A program made the position numbers and the translations under genes. A stretch of DNA of 36,783 bases, from NCBI RefSeq assembly GCF_014647055.1, contig NZ_BMOL01000024.1, positions 1 to 36,783 on the forward strand, given 5' to 3'. The notes beneath the pieces are model-generated. The model saw only the letters and a program-made list of their open reading frames with translations. It had not been told where the DNA came from and made no database searches. Source of the DNA: Deinococcus aerolatus. GTDB lineage: Bacteria; Deinococcota; Deinococci; Deinococcales; Deinococcaceae. Shown here piece by piece: positions 1 to 9,676 of this stretch; within the stretch, counting starts at the first letter, position 1; each line of letters begins with the position of its first letter.

Positions 1-59
1 ATTCGTGAATCTGGAGACCACTTCCGGGGGAAAGGTCCGCTCACACGCCTCTGTCGAAG

Positions 60-160
60 CGTTCCTGTCATCATTATCAACACCAGATTTTCATGCGTCC
101 CAGTGGGCCTTTTCGCTCCGAAGAGCCTGGGGCGTTTCCACTCGCCTTTTCAGGGGCGAA
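60..160 (-). other. Structured leader or non-coding RNA candidate
   Basis: Just downstream of the leftward promoter the minus strand can fold into successive hairpins. One pairs CACTTCGCC with GGCGAGTG (one bulged T). One is a GCTC-TTCG-GAGC stem with a UUCG tetraloop. An outer CCCAG/CTGGG pairing encloses the second. This is what is expected of an RNA leader, an rRNA precursor leader or a small RNA, but no known family was recognised. The 85-codon plus-strand reading frame over 5-262 has mixed third-position bases and no start signal and is not called. Confidence 0.35.
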
Positions 161-164
161 GTGA

Positions 165-193
165 ACTATACCCCTCTTCTGGAGATCTGTCAA
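165..193 (-). promoter_or_regulatory. Strong sigma70-type promoter facing the left edge
   Basis: On the minus strand a consensus -35 TTGACA (188-193) is followed by a 17-nt spacer and a -10 TATAGT (165-170). Both hexamers are at or one base from consensus. The transcript would start near 158 and leave the window leftwards. No clear start codon with a ribosome binding site follows in the visible 160 nt. The driven gene or RNA is therefore outside the window or non-coding. Confidence 0.75.
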
Positions 194-295
194 CACCCGT
201 GCCCGTCAGGACAAGTATGTGCGAGCGTCGGGCCTGGGGGACTGTGCCCTGTGTCGCCGTGAAATGAAAGCCCCGGTGACGGCGCGGCAGCATGC

Positions 296-301
296 TAGCC
301 T
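296..301 (+). promoter_or_regulatory. -10 box of moaDE (leaderless type)
   Basis: TAGCCT ends 6 nt before the ATG at 308. No Shine-Dalgarno sequence fits in the gap, so transcription probably begins at the start codon. Confidence 0.55.
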
Positions 302-307
302 CCCCTT

Positions 308-985
308 ATGCGGTTAAACGTGGTGTTTTTTGCCCACCTGCGGCGGGACATTGGAACTGAGCAACTGTCTATGGAAGCGCCGGAGGGGGCTGACGTGCGT
401 GCGGTGGCCTCCCTGATTGAAGCCCAGCATGGCCTGAGCCTGAAAGGCTGCATGGTCGCAGTGAACGAGACCTACGCCACGCCGGAACACCCCCTGAAAG
501 ACGGTGACGAGGTGGCCTTCCTTCCGCCGGTGGCCGGCGGCAGCGACGAGGGGGGCACCCACTGCGAGATGACCGATCAGCCGCTGTCCCTGCAAGCGGC
601 GGACGCATTTCTGGTCCGTCCCGAGTGTGGGGCGCAGGCCTATTTTGTGGGCACGGTGCGCAGTCCCAACAAGGGAAAGGACGTCGAGCACATTGACTAC
701 GAGGGCTACGCCCCCATGGCAAACCGGGTGATGCAGGGTGCGGCAGCCGCGGCGCGGGAACAGCACGGCGACTTGCGCGTCTGGCTTCAGCACCGCACCG
801 GGCGGCTGCTGCCAGGCGAGGCCAGCATCCTGATCGGGGTGGCCAGTCCCCACCGCCGGGCGGCGCTGGAGGCCTGCGATTTTCTGATCGAATACCTGAA
901 AGTGCAGATTCCAGTCTGGAAGCACGAGACCGACGATGACGGCCCACACTGGGTGGAGGGCCATTCGGCGCATCCGGCGCTCTAG
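308..985 (+). CDS. MoaD-MoaE fusion, molybdopterin synthase
   Basis: This 225-residue protein joins the two subunits of molybdopterin synthase, which puts two sulfurs into cyclic pyranopterin monophosphate to make molybdopterin in the cytoplasm. Residues 1-78 are a ubiquitin-like MoaD domain ending in the Gly-Gly pair (77-78) that normally forms the C-terminal thiocarboxylate. Residues from about 88 are a MoaE domain, with the GTVRSPNKGK region, the WLQHRTGRL segment and the lysine-bearing KVQIPVWKHE motif (Lys198, Lys205). The Gly-Gly is internal, so activity should need cleavage after Gly78, as known for mycobacterial MoaX. The gene converges on prsW with a gap of only 4 nt. Start chosen from the -10 box 6 nt upstream. 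Confidence 0.9.
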   Translation: MRLNVVFFAHLRRDIGTEQLSMEAPEGADVRAVASLIEAQHGLSLKGCMVAVNETYATPEHPLKDGDEVAFLPPVAGGSDEGGTHCEMTDQPLSLQAADAFLVRPECGAQAYFVGTVRSPNKGKDVEHIDYEGYAPMANRVMQGAAAAAREQHGDLRVWLQHRTGRLLPGEASILIGVASPHRRAALEACDFLIEYLKVQIPVWKHETDDDGPHWVEGHSAHPAL

Positions 986-989
986 CCCC

Positions 990-1730
990 TTACTTTGTGT
1001 TGCGCTGCGCCTGGGTTTCCAGAAAATACGGCGACGGCCCATGTTCACGGGCATGGGCCTCAAAACTGAGGTAGTAGCGGCTGGCGAGACCGATCATCAG
1101 GGCCACCACCGCAACCAGGGCCAGCAGCGGCCACACACCAGGGGGACCGGTCAGCAGACTGTTGAAGGCGAAGTGCAGCGCGACACTCAGCAGCAGCCCC
1201 CGCAACACCCAGCCCCGCACCGAACCGAACCCCGGCCCCCTGACCTGCTGCCAGTGCAGGCCGCCCAGCGCGTAGCCCTGCGGCGCACTGAACAGGGCGT
1301 GGGCCAGCGTGGTCACCAGGGCGTGCCATACGGTTGCCTCGCTGCCGAAGCCCAGCGTGTAGGTCACGTTTTCCATCAGCGCGAAACCCAGTGCGGCGGT
1401 CACGGCGTAGATCAGGCCGTCCATCGGTTCGTCAAAGGACAACTCGGTCACGGCCGTGGTGGCGGCCACGAATTTGCTGCCCTCCTCGATCACGGCGGTC
1501 AACAGCGCCACCAGCAGCAGCGTCAGGGGCAGCGTCGAGGCCAGCAGGTTACCCAGGCTGGCCTCGAAGGCCGCCGCGATCAACCACGCGAACATGCCCC
1601 AGCCGAAGGTGCGGGCCAGCAACTTTGGCGGCTCCGGATGGCGGTCTCGGCGCACGAAGAACCACAGCCACCATAGCGTCACGGTGACCGAGGCCAGCAG
1701 GGAGAGCGTCAACGCGGCGGCAACGGACAT
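990..1730 (-). CDS. PrsW-family intramembrane protease
   Basis: This 246-residue multi-pass membrane protein matches the PrsW family, intramembrane proteases that cut membrane-bound regulators such as anti-sigma factors in Bacillus. The family signature is visible: Glu82-Glu83-x-x-Lys86 (IEEGSK), the ALMENVTY segment around Glu120, His144 in HALFS and His186 in HFAFN, all next to hydrophobic helices. The ATG lies 11 nt after the ruvC stop with a GGGG ribosome-binding stretch, so the two genes are probably co-transcribed from the ruvC promoter. The substrate is unknown; no anti-sigma factor gene is nearby. Some family members may have non-proteolytic roles. Confidence 0.85.
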   Translation of the reverse strand: MSVAAALTLSLLASVTVTLWWLWFFVRRDRHPEPPKLLARTFGWGMFAWLIAAAFEASLGNLLASTLPLTLLLVALLTAVIEEGSKFVAATTAVTELSFDEPMDGLIYAVTAALGFALMENVTYTLGFGSEATVWHALVTTLAHALFSAPQGYALGGLHWQQVRGPGFGSVRGWVLRGLLLSVALHFAFNSLLTGPPGVWPLLALVAVVALMIGLASRYYLSFEAHAREHGPSPYFLETQAQRNTK

Positions 1731-1741
1731 GGGCCCCGCAG

Positions 1742-2242
1742 TTAGGCGCGGGCCAGCCGGGCGGCGGCGGCCTGCATGGGCTGATGGGCCAGGTGGGTCA
1801 GTGCCAGCGCCAGCGCGTCCGCCGCGTGGTTGTTGAACAGTTCGCGCACGCCCAGCGACGCCTTGACCATGTAGATCACCTGTTCCTTGTCGGCGCGGCC
1901 CGATCCCACCAGCGATTTCTTGACCTGCATGGGGCCGTAGTGGTGCACCGGCACCCCCGCCTGCGCGCAGGCCAGCTGCACCACGCCGAAAGCCTGTCCC
2001 ACCTTGAAGGCCACGTCGGCCTGCCGGCGCAGAATCTGGTCCTCAATGGCCACCGCTTCCGGTTGATATGTCTCGATCAGGCGGCTGACCTCGGCGTGGA
2101 TGTAGGCCAGCCGGCGCGGCATCACCCAGGCACTCTCGGTGGTGATGCAGACGTGGTGCAGATGCCTGGCCTTGCGCACATTGCCCTCCACCAGACCAAG
2201 GCCCAGATTCGCAAGGCCGGGATCAATGCCAAGGACGATCAT
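1742..2242 (-). CDS. ruvC: RuvC Holliday junction endonuclease
   Basis: RuvC cuts Holliday junctions made in recombinational repair, working with RuvAB. The 166-residue product has the RNase H-like fold signature: LGIDPGLAN with Asp7, AIEDQ with Glu67, and HAADALALAL with His139 and Asp142. Histidine takes the place of one of the four acidic residues of the E. coli enzyme, as is also known in Thermus. An upstream in-frame ATG would add 11 residues, but the ATG at 2242 begins directly at the conserved MIVLGIDPG and sits 6 nt after a TATGCT -10 box. prsW follows 11 nt downstream. Confidence 0.95.
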   Translation of the reverse strand: MIVLGIDPGLANLGLGLVEGNVRKARHLHHVCITTESAWVMPRRLAYIHAEVSRLIETYQPEAVAIEDQILRRQADVAFKVGQAFGVVQLACAQAGVPVHHYGPMQVKKSLVGSGRADKEQVIYMVKASLGVRELFNNHAADALALALTHLAHQPMQAAAARLARA

Positions 2243-2248
2243 GTGTCC

Positions 2249-2254
2249 AGCATA
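2249..2254 (-). promoter_or_regulatory. -10 box of ruvC (leaderless type)
   Basis: TATGCT on the minus strand ends 6 nt before the ruvC ATG at 2242. There is no Shine-Dalgarno sequence. It lies just past the terminator of the ABC transporter operon, so ruvC-prsW is a separate unit. Confidence 0.6.
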
Positions 2255-2278
2255 CGGGAAAATGGTGCACCACAACGG

Positions 2279-2314
2279 AAAAAGCCGCAGCCACGGGGTT
2301 TCCCCGGCTGCGGC
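2279..2314 (-). terminator. Rho-independent terminator of the ABC transporter operon
   Basis: On the minus strand a GCCGC-rich stem (GCCGCAGCC pairing with GGCTGCGGC, extended inwards by GGGG/CCCC around a short loop) is followed by TTTTT. It lies 16 nt past the last permease stop. Confidence 0.85.
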
Positions 2315-2329
2315 CCCGGCGTAAGAAGG

Positions 2330-3259
<930 letters not shown>

Positions 3260-3287
3260 AACGGGGTCACCTTCACAGCCAAGGACC

Positions 3288-4280
3288 TCACGAGTAGCGA
3301 ATCCGGGGATCGACCAGGGCATAGGCCAGATCGGCGATCAGCTGAAACACCACGGTCAGGATGGCCAGCAGCATCAGGCACAGCATCACCACGTTGAAGT
3401 CCTTGCTGACCAGCGAGTCCAGCAGGGCGCGGCCCATACCCGGCCACGAGAAGACCGTCTCGGTCAGGACCGCGCCGCCGAACAGGCCCGGAATCGACAG
3501 GCCCAGGATGGTGATGATCGGGATCAGAGCGTTTCTCAAGGCGTGTTTGAAGATCACCGAGCGGTTGGGTAATCCCTTGGCCCGCGCTGTCCGCACGAAA
3601 TCCTGCCCGATCACCTCCAGAAAGCTGGCGCGCATAAAGCGGGTGGTCGCCGCAATCTCGCGGAACATCAGGATAGACAGCGGCAGGATCAGGTATTTCA
3701 GGCGGTCCAGCCAGAACGGCCAGAAGCCGTCCTCGGGACTCAGGCTGCCCAGCCCGCCGGGCGGCAGCGCGATGACCCCGCCCGTCAACTGCGGCAAATA
3801 CACCGCAAACAGGTACAGCGCCATCACGCCAATCCAGAACACCGGCGCGCTGAAGGCCACGAAGCTCAGGAAGGTCAGCACGTAGTCCAGCGTGCTGTAC
3901 TGCCGGATGGCCGAGTAGATACCCAGCGGCACGGCGATCAGGGTGCTGATGATCAGGGCCGGGACCGTCAGCAGCAGGGTATTGGGCAGCCGCTGGGTGA
4001 AGATGAACTGGGTGGCCGGAATCCCGAAATCGCGCGAGTACCCGAACTCGCCCTGAAAGGCCCGCATCAACCAGGACACGTAGCGCTGGGGCCACGGTGT
4101 GTTCAGGCCGTAGGCCTCACGCAGCCGGGCAATGTCCTCGGGGGTGATGCGCGGGTTGCCGAAAATCAGTTGATCCACCGGGTCGCCGGGCTGCAGGGCC
4201 GTCAGGGCGAAGATCACCAGACTGATCAGCAGCAGCAGCGGGATCATCTGCAGAACCCGGCGCAGGGCGTAGGTTGCCAT
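3288..4280 (-). CDS. ABC transporter permease, DppB/OppB type
   Basis: This 330-residue product is the first channel subunit of the peptide-type importer. It opens with the typical [21 protein letters not shown] helix, followed by the GDP and GNPRITPED segments, several hydrophobic helices and an EAA loop ([25 protein letters not shown]). It ends with the family's [13 protein letters not shown] tail. The ATG at 4280 is preceded by AAAGGATG. It lies 122 nt after the binding-protein gene; a hairpin in that gap may set different expression levels. Confidence 0.93.
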   Translation of the reverse strand: MATYALRRVLQMIPLLLLISLVIFALTALQPGDPVDQLIFGNPRITPEDIARLREAYGLNTPWPQRYVSWLMRAFQGEFGYSRDFGIPATQFIFTQRLPNTLLLTVPALIISTLIAVPLGIYSAIRQYSTLDYVLTFLSFVAFSAPVFWIGVMALYLFAVYLPQLTGGVIALPPGGLGSLSPEDGFWPFWLDRLKYLILPLSILMFREIAATTRFMRASFLEVIGQDFVRTARAKGLPNRSVIFKHALRNALIPIITILGLSIPGLFGGAVLTETVFSWPGMGRALLDSLVSKDFNVVMLCLMLLAILTVVFQLIADLAYALVDPRIRYS

Positions 4281-4327
4281 AGGGGGGCCATCCTTTCAAA
4301 GAACATGGAGGGTGTTGAACGCAGGAA

Positions 4328-4361
4328 GGAGAGGAAGGCCAATGTTCGGCGCATCCTCTCC
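4328..4361 (-). repeat. Intercistronic hairpin between binding protein and permease genes
   Basis: The arms GGAGAGGA (4328-4335) and TCCTCTCC (4354-4361) are exact inverted copies around an 18-nt loop. There is no T-run. Hairpins at this position in other import operons protect the upstream message and lower permease expression; the role here is inferred. Confidence 0.45.
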
Positions 4362-4402
4362 CCGTGGCGGGATTTCAGGCAATGTGCGCCCTGATCCCTG
4401 GC

Positions 4403-6199
4403 CTATTCTTTCTGCTTGTGCGCCGAAACTGCGCCCTTGCTGGTCCAGCCCACGCGGTAGGCATCCCAGGTGGGGTACAGCGTGTAGGCGCTGAAGTCGT
4501 AGTTGGCCAGCCCGTTGGCCTGGATATACGGATTCACGCGGTAGTACAGCGGCAGCGAGGGCACATTCTTGGCCCAGATAGTCTGCATCTGGTCAAACAG
4601 CTTGTTGCGCGCGGCCGGGTTGAACTCGGTGCGGGCCTGCAGTTGCAGCTTGTCGTACTCGGCGTTGACCCAGCCAGAGTTGTTCTGACCGGCGTAACCG
4701 TTGGCCTCGGTGGGCACACCCGAACCCTTGAACAGGTCGCCCTCCTCGAAGATGGGGTTGCTGATCCAGGCGTACATCGCCAGGTCCCACTTGCCCTCCG
4801 CACCCTTGGACAGGAAATCCGCTCCGAAGAACACGCTGGCCGGGTAGTTCTGAATGTTGACCTGCACGCCCACAGCCTTCCACTGTGCCTGCAGGATCTG
4901 CTGCACGCGCTCACGCACGCTATTGCCCGCCGTGGTGCCAAAGTTCAGACTGAACTTCTTGCCGCCCTTCTGCAGGATGCCGTCGCTGCCAGGGGTCCAG
5001 CCCGCTGCGGCGAACAGCGCCTTGGCCTTGGCCGCATCGAAGGGGTAGGCCTGCACGTCCTTCTTGTAGACGGTTGCCAGCGGGTTGATAAAGACATTAG
5101 ACACCGGCTGCTTGCCCTGAAACAGCGCCTTGACGAGGCTGGGCCGGTCAATGGCGTACAGCAGCGCCTGACGGATGTTGGCATCATCCAGACCCAGGTC
5201 TTTCGCCTTCTGGCCACGGGTGTTGATGTCAATGTGCTCCCATACCGAGCCCGGCACGAAGTAAGTGGTGAACTTCCGCTGTCCGCGCTGCAGATCGATG
5301 GCCTGATCAAACGACAGGCCCACCGTCGCCAGCGCGTCCACCTGACCCGACAACACGTTAACCTTGAGGGTATTGGTGTTGGGAATAAAGCGGTAGGTCA
5401 CAGTCTGGACGTACTTGCTCTCGCCGCCGGAAGGCTTGCGCCAGTAGTTGGCATTGCGGGTCAGGGTCAGGCTGTTGCCGGGGCGCCACGCGGTGGGCTT
5501 GAAGGGACCGGCCACCACCTTGGGCAGATTGTTGGAGGTTGTGAACTGGTTGAGGAACTTGATCCACTGCTCGTTGACCGCGTCGCTGGGCTTCTGGCCC
5601 TTGGTGGCCGCATTAAAGGCGTCCCAGGCGCCCTTCATCGCGGCGGAAGGGGCCACGCCGGGCGCCCCCGCCTGCTCGGCGAACAGATACGGCGGATCGA
5701 AAGTGATGGTGAAGGTCTTGTTGTTGGCGCCGCGCGTGATCTTCGCGTTCTCGAAGGGGTAGCGGTCCGGCACCGGCACGCGCTCGTCGTTCTGCACCAT
5801 CAGCCAGAACTCGAAGTCGGCGGTGGTGATCTGCGAGCCGTCGCTCCACTTGGCGTCCGGGCGGATGGTGTAGGTCAGGCTGTTGCGGATGACCTTGCCG
5901 CTGGCATCCTTGACCACCTTGTAGCCGCCGTTGGCCACCGTGGGGACCGTGGTTGCCATATCGGCAAACAAATTTCCGTCGTTGTCCAGGCCGGTCAGGG
6001 ACGCGCCCATCCAGTTGTTGATCTCGCTGGTGATCGCCAGGTTGTTGGTGACCCAGGGATCGTAGATGTTCGGCGGCTCCTGCGAGGTGCCGACGATCAG
6101 GCTGTTGTTGGCCGGGCCGGCCAGGGCCGGAGCCAGCACCGCAGGCGCCAGCAAAAGAGCGGAAAGGGTCAAAACCTTCTTCAGGGACACTTCTTTCAT
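4403..6199 (-). CDS. Peptide-type ABC transporter substrate-binding protein
   Basis: This 598-residue exported protein belongs to family 5 solute-binding proteins, which capture oligopeptides, and sometimes nickel or other ligands, for an ABC importer. It starts with a Sec signal peptide ([20 protein letters not shown], then a likely Ala-x-Ala cut near residue 27). There is no lipobox cysteine, so it should be a soluble periplasmic protein. Family features include [20 protein letters not shown] near residues 100-120 and [20 protein letters not shown] in the second lobe. ATG 6199 was chosen because GGAGG lies 5 nt upstream; a TTG four codons earlier overlaps that site. The ligand cannot be told from sequence. 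Confidence 0.93.
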   Translation of the reverse strand: MKEVSLKKVLTLSALLLAPAVLAPALAGPANNSLIVGTSQEPPNIYDPWVTNNLAITSEINNWMGASLTGLDNDGNLFADMATTVPTVANGGYKVVKDASGKVIRNSLTYTIRPDAKWSDGSQITTADFEFWLMVQNDERVPVPDRYPFENAKITRGANNKTFTITFDPPYLFAEQAGAPGVAPSAAMKGAWDAFNAATKGQKPSDAVNEQWIKFLNQFTTSNNLPKVVAGPFKPTAWRPGNSLTLTRNANYWRKPSGGESKYVQTVTYRFIPNTNTLKVNVLSGQVDALATVGLSFDQAIDLQRGQRKFTTYFVPGSVWEHIDINTRGQKAKDLGLDDANIRQALLYAIDRPSLVKALFQGKQPVSNVFINPLATVYKKDVQAYPFDAAKAKALFAAAGWTPGSDGILQKGGKKFSLNFGTTAGNSVRERVQQILQAQWKAVGVQVNIQNYPASVFFGADFLSKGAEGKWDLAMYAWISNPIFEEGDLFKGSGVPTEANGYAGQNNSGWVNAEYDKLQLQARTEFNPAARNKLFDQMQTIWAKNVPSLPLYYRVNPYIQANGLANYDFSAYTLYPTWDAYRVGWTSKGAVSAHKQKE

Positions 6200-6258
6200 G
6201 AACGCCTCCAAGACTCTACGCGGGCCACCAGGGCCCCCAAACTGTGTTGATGGGGGTC

Positions 6259-6286
6259 AGTATAGGGCCGGGTGAAGAAGTGTCAA
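6259..6286 (-). promoter_or_regulatory. Sigma70-type promoter of the ABC importer operon
   Basis: On the minus strand -35 TTGACA (6281-6286), a 16-nt spacer and -10 TATACT (6259-6264) give a strong promoter. The message would have a leader of roughly 50 nt that contains the GGAGG site of the binding-protein gene, unlike the leaderless genes around it. Confidence 0.8.
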
Positions 6287-6347
6287 GGCTGGCGCCCAAT
6301 TAGACGGTAAAATGCCGCGCTCCAGACCCATGAAGGACGTGCTGACA

Positions 6348-6396
6348 CAGACATCCCACGGGCCAGAACATGACGTTCTGGCCCGTGGGATGTCTG
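6348..6396. repeat. Perfect 22-bp inverted repeat without U-tract
   Basis: The left arm 6348-6369 and right arm 6375-6396 are exact reverse complements over 22 bp around a 5-nt loop (ATGAC). Neither side is followed by a T-run. It lies 19 nt past the stop of the Fe-S carrier gene and 60 nt before the importer promoter. It may end transcription of the former or be a small dyad repeat element. Confidence 0.9.
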
Positions 6397-6415
6397 GCTG
6401 ATGTGCGAGATCGTG

Positions 6416-6838
6416 CTAGTGGCTGCCGCAGCCGCTGCTGCCCTCGCCATCGGGGGACTGGGCGCTGTCGGTGCGGAAGGAATGGCCACAGCCGCAGGAG
6501 CTGGTGGCGTTGGGGTTGTTGACGGTGAAGCCGCCGCCCATCATGTTCTCCACGAAGTCCACCTCACTGCCGCGCAGCAGGGACAGACTCATGTGGTCGA
6601 CCAGCAGCTTGACGCCCCGGTCCACAACGACGGTGTCGCCTTCAAGTTCGCGGTCGTCAATGGCCATGCCGTACTGGTAGCCGCTGCATCCGCCGCTCTT
6701 GATGAACACGCGCACGCCAGCATTTTCCTTACCGCTCTGGCCGATGATGCCCAGGGCCTTCTGCGCGCCGTATTCGCTGATGGTCATGGCCTTTTCAGGC
6801 GCATCACCGTGGTTTTCGGGGTGAGTCATCGCGGTCAT
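6416..6838 (-). CDS. IscA/HesB/ErpA-type iron-sulfur carrier
   Basis: A-type carriers accept Fe-S clusters from assembly scaffolds and pass them to target enzymes. The 140-residue product has the fold's [11 protein letters not shown] motif with Cys51 and the terminal CGCG pair with Cys115 and Cys117, the three cluster-binding cysteines of the family. The usual family length is about 105-120 residues. Here there is an N-terminal tail of some 17 residues and a 20-residue C-terminal tail that ends in GCGSH, adding a fourth cysteine and a histidine. ATG 6838 was chosen because a TACGCT -10 box ends 6 nt upstream; longer in-frame starts overlap that box. Confidence 0.93.
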   Translation of the reverse strand: MTAMTHPENHGDAPEKAMTISEYGAQKALGIIGQSGKENAGVRVFIKSGGCSGYQYGMAIDDRELEGDTVVVDRGVKLLVDHMSLSLLRGSEVDFVENMMGGGFTVNNPNATSSCGCGHSFRTDSAQSPDGEGSSGCGSH

Positions 6839-6844
6839 GCGTGA

Positions 6845-6850
6845 AGCGTA
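6845..6850 (-). promoter_or_regulatory. -10 box of the Fe-S carrier gene (leaderless type)
   Basis: TACGCT on the minus strand ends 6 nt before ATG 6838. No Shine-Dalgarno sequence is present. Confidence 0.6.
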
Positions 6851-7009
6851 GCACCATTGGAACAATAAAAAGGTGCGCGGAGAGCAAATTGGATCCCAGG
6901 GCCAGACCTTCCCAGAGACGCCGTTTGCGCCCCGCCCAACGGCATCTCTATCAGACCCGCAGCCCGCCTGATTCTTTTTTCCGCTTACATTCCTTGAGTG
7001 TGGTCATGT

Positions 7010-7015
7010 TAAGAT
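7010..7015 (+). promoter_or_regulatory. -10 box of the 83-residue gene (leaderless type)
   Basis: TAAGAT ends 6 nt before ATG 7022. No ribosome binding site lies in the gap. Confidence 0.6.
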
Positions 7016-7021
7016 GAGCGC

Positions 7022-7273
7022 ATGACGAACCCCTACGCCGAGTGGTTCGAGCAGCTCAGGGCCGAATACAGTGAGCAGCTCGGGTCCATGCCATTGCCTG
7101 ACGGTCTGCCCGAACATCTGCGGCAGCTTATCCAGAACCGCGACGAGGACGCCATCCAGTTCATGATCAAACTGGCCTGGCAGTTCGGAGCCCAGGTCGG
7201 CTATGCTGCCGGGAGCCGGGCCGGAGGCGAACAGGTCTCGGTGGTCCGGCCCAGCGCCAGCGTTCAGGCCTAG
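7022..7273 (+). CDS. Small conserved-looking protein of unknown function
   Basis: This 83-residue soluble protein was not recognised. It is rich in acidic and glutamine residues (MTNPYAEWFEQLRAEYSEQL, then PEHLRQLIQNRDEDAIQFMI) and should be mostly helical. It ends in a Gly/Ala-rich segment and a short disordered tail. It has no signal peptide or membrane helix. The evidence for a real gene is the well-placed -10 box 6 nt upstream, third-position GC typical of the neighbours, and a rho-independent terminator 28 nt past the stop. It is a single-gene unit. Confidence 0.75.
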   Translation: MTNPYAEWFEQLRAEYSEQLGSMPLPDGLPEHLRQLIQNRDEDAIQFMIKLAWQFGAQVGYAAGSRAGGEQVSVVRPSASVQA

Positions 7274-7300
7274 ACCACAGCCCAAACTCTGTTATATCTG

Positions 7301-7327
7301 ACCGTCCCGCAGAGGGGCGGTTTTTTT
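7301..7327 (+). terminator. Rho-independent terminator
   Basis: ACCGTCCC pairs with GGGCGGT (one bulge) around GCAGAG, followed by seven T. It ends the 83-residue gene; the facing small gene stops 11 nt further on. Confidence 0.85.
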
Positions 7328-7337
7328 GCCCCAGCCC

Positions 7338-7532
7338 CTAATGGCCCCGCACACGGGGCACTGCCCAGCAACCCACCTCTTTCCTGCCCCGCAGCAGCCC
7401 CAGCGCGGCCAGCTCGCTCAGCACGCACTGCGCGAATACGGCGATGGTTTCGGTCGGCGCGTCTTCCAGCTCCATCGACTCCAGACCAAGGCGGCGGGCT
7501 TCACGGGCCAGATACTGGGCAAGAGGGTCCAC
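7338..7532 (-). CDS. Small protein of unknown function (64 residues)
   Basis: The reading frame is open far upstream, but the likely start is GTG 7532, because a TATGCT -10 box ends exactly 6 nt before it. The product begins [19 protein letters not shown] and continues as amphipathic helices ([20 protein letters not shown]), ending in a basic tail. No known family was recognised and there is no signal peptide. It lies directly after the cytochrome b terminator and faces the 83-residue gene. Codon use fits the neighbours. The chosen start is inferred from promoter geometry. Confidence 0.6.
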   Translation of the reverse strand: MDPLAQYLAREARRLGLESMELEDAPTETIAVFAQCVLSELAALGLLRGRKEVGCWAVPRVRGH

Positions 7533-7538
7533 CCGCAC

Positions 7539-7544
7539 AGCATA
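7539..7544 (-). promoter_or_regulatory. -10 box of the 64-residue gene, abutting a terminator
   Basis: TATGCT on the minus strand is two bases past the T-run of the bc operon terminator. It ends 6 nt before GTG 7532. Any -35 contacts would fall inside the terminator stem. Confidence 0.55.
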
Positions 7545-7545
7545 G

Positions 7546-7578
7546 AAAAAACCGCCCCGGCACACGGCCAGGGCGGTT
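7546..7578 (-). terminator. Rho-independent terminator of the cytochrome bc operon
   Basis: On the minus strand AACCGCCC pairs with GGGCGGTT around an inner GGCC/GTGCC loop region and is followed by a T-run. It begins 16 nt past the cytochrome b stop. Confidence 0.85.
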
Positions 7579-7593
7579 CGGGTTGGGCGCGGC

Positions 7594-8910
<1,317 letters not shown>

Positions 8911-8959
8911 GCGCTGTTCTCCTTGTGCCGCAGAAAGAGGTCTCTAGTGGGAAGGGGAC

Positions 8960-9622
8960 TCATGCGAGCTGGGCCTTGACAGCTTCCTTGCGCGCTTCCC
9001 ACTCCGACTCGGTGAAGGGATACGGGTTTTCCAGGAAGAATCCGGCCACCACCAGCTTGTCTCCGTCCTGTTTGATGGGCAGCTGCGCCAGTGGCCGGGG
9101 GGGCGGGCCGCCGACAACCTTGCAGCCCCGCTTGGGGTCGTACTGTCCGGAGTGGCAGGGGCACTTCATCTGGCCTTCGGTCTGGTCGTCGTCGCTAACC
9201 GAGCAGCCCGCGTGGGTGCAGATGTCGCTATAGGCCACGATCTCCCCGTCAATGGTGGCTTCCAGATTGGTGGGGGCAATGATCTGTCCCTTGGGAAAGC
9301 GGTACAGCGCCAGCACATTGTTGGGGTCGCCCTTGCGGATCAGGTTGTTGCCTTCCTTGTCCTTGCCCATCGGCCAGGCGCGGATCAACTGCTCGCTGAG
9401 TTCGCTGACCTTGATGATCTCGCCTTCCTTGCTGGCCGAGGCGTGTACCAGAATGTCGCCCTCAACAGGCGGCATCTTGTCGCGGGTCAGGCGGAACACC
9501 GGATTGGCGGTGCCCAGCACGCCCACCAGACTGACAATCCCGACGGTGGCGGTGGTGCCCATGGCCGCGTTGATAAAGCGGCGGCGGGTGATTTCGGGGT
9601 CCTGTTTGCGGTAACGGGTCAT
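8960..9622 (-). CDS. Rieske iron-sulfur subunit
   Basis: This 220-residue protein carries the [2Fe-2S] cluster that takes electrons from quinol and passes them to cytochrome c. The cluster motifs are CTHAGC (Cys135, His137) and CPCH (Cys154, His157), with Cys140 and Cys156 as the expected disulfide. A twin-arginine motif ([10 protein letters not shown], residues 11-20) precedes the single N-terminal membrane segment, as expected for folded export by Tat. The gene is 54 nt after the cytochrome c gene, with GAGAGG before its ATG, and 49 nt before cytochrome b. Confidence 0.95.
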   Translation of the reverse strand: MTRYRKQDPEITRRRFINAAMGTTATVGIVSLVGVLGTANPVFRLTRDKMPPVEGDILVHASASKEGEIIKVSELSEQLIRAWPMGKDKEGNNLIRKGDPNNVLALYRFPKGQIIAPTNLEATIDGEIVAYSDICTHAGCSVSDDDQTEGQMKCPCHSGQYDPKRGCKVVGGPPPRPLAQLPIKQDGDKLVVAGFFLENPYPFTESEWEARKEAVKAQLA

Positions 9623-9676
9623 GCGTTTAACCTCTCAAGGAAAAAGGGAAGGGCTGGGGGAAAAGGGAGGCCGGGC

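Noticed and set aside
5..262. 85-codon plus-strand frame at the left edge
   Set aside because: Third codon positions are mixed, there is no ribosome binding site or -10 box, and a strong opposite-strand promoter lies inside it.
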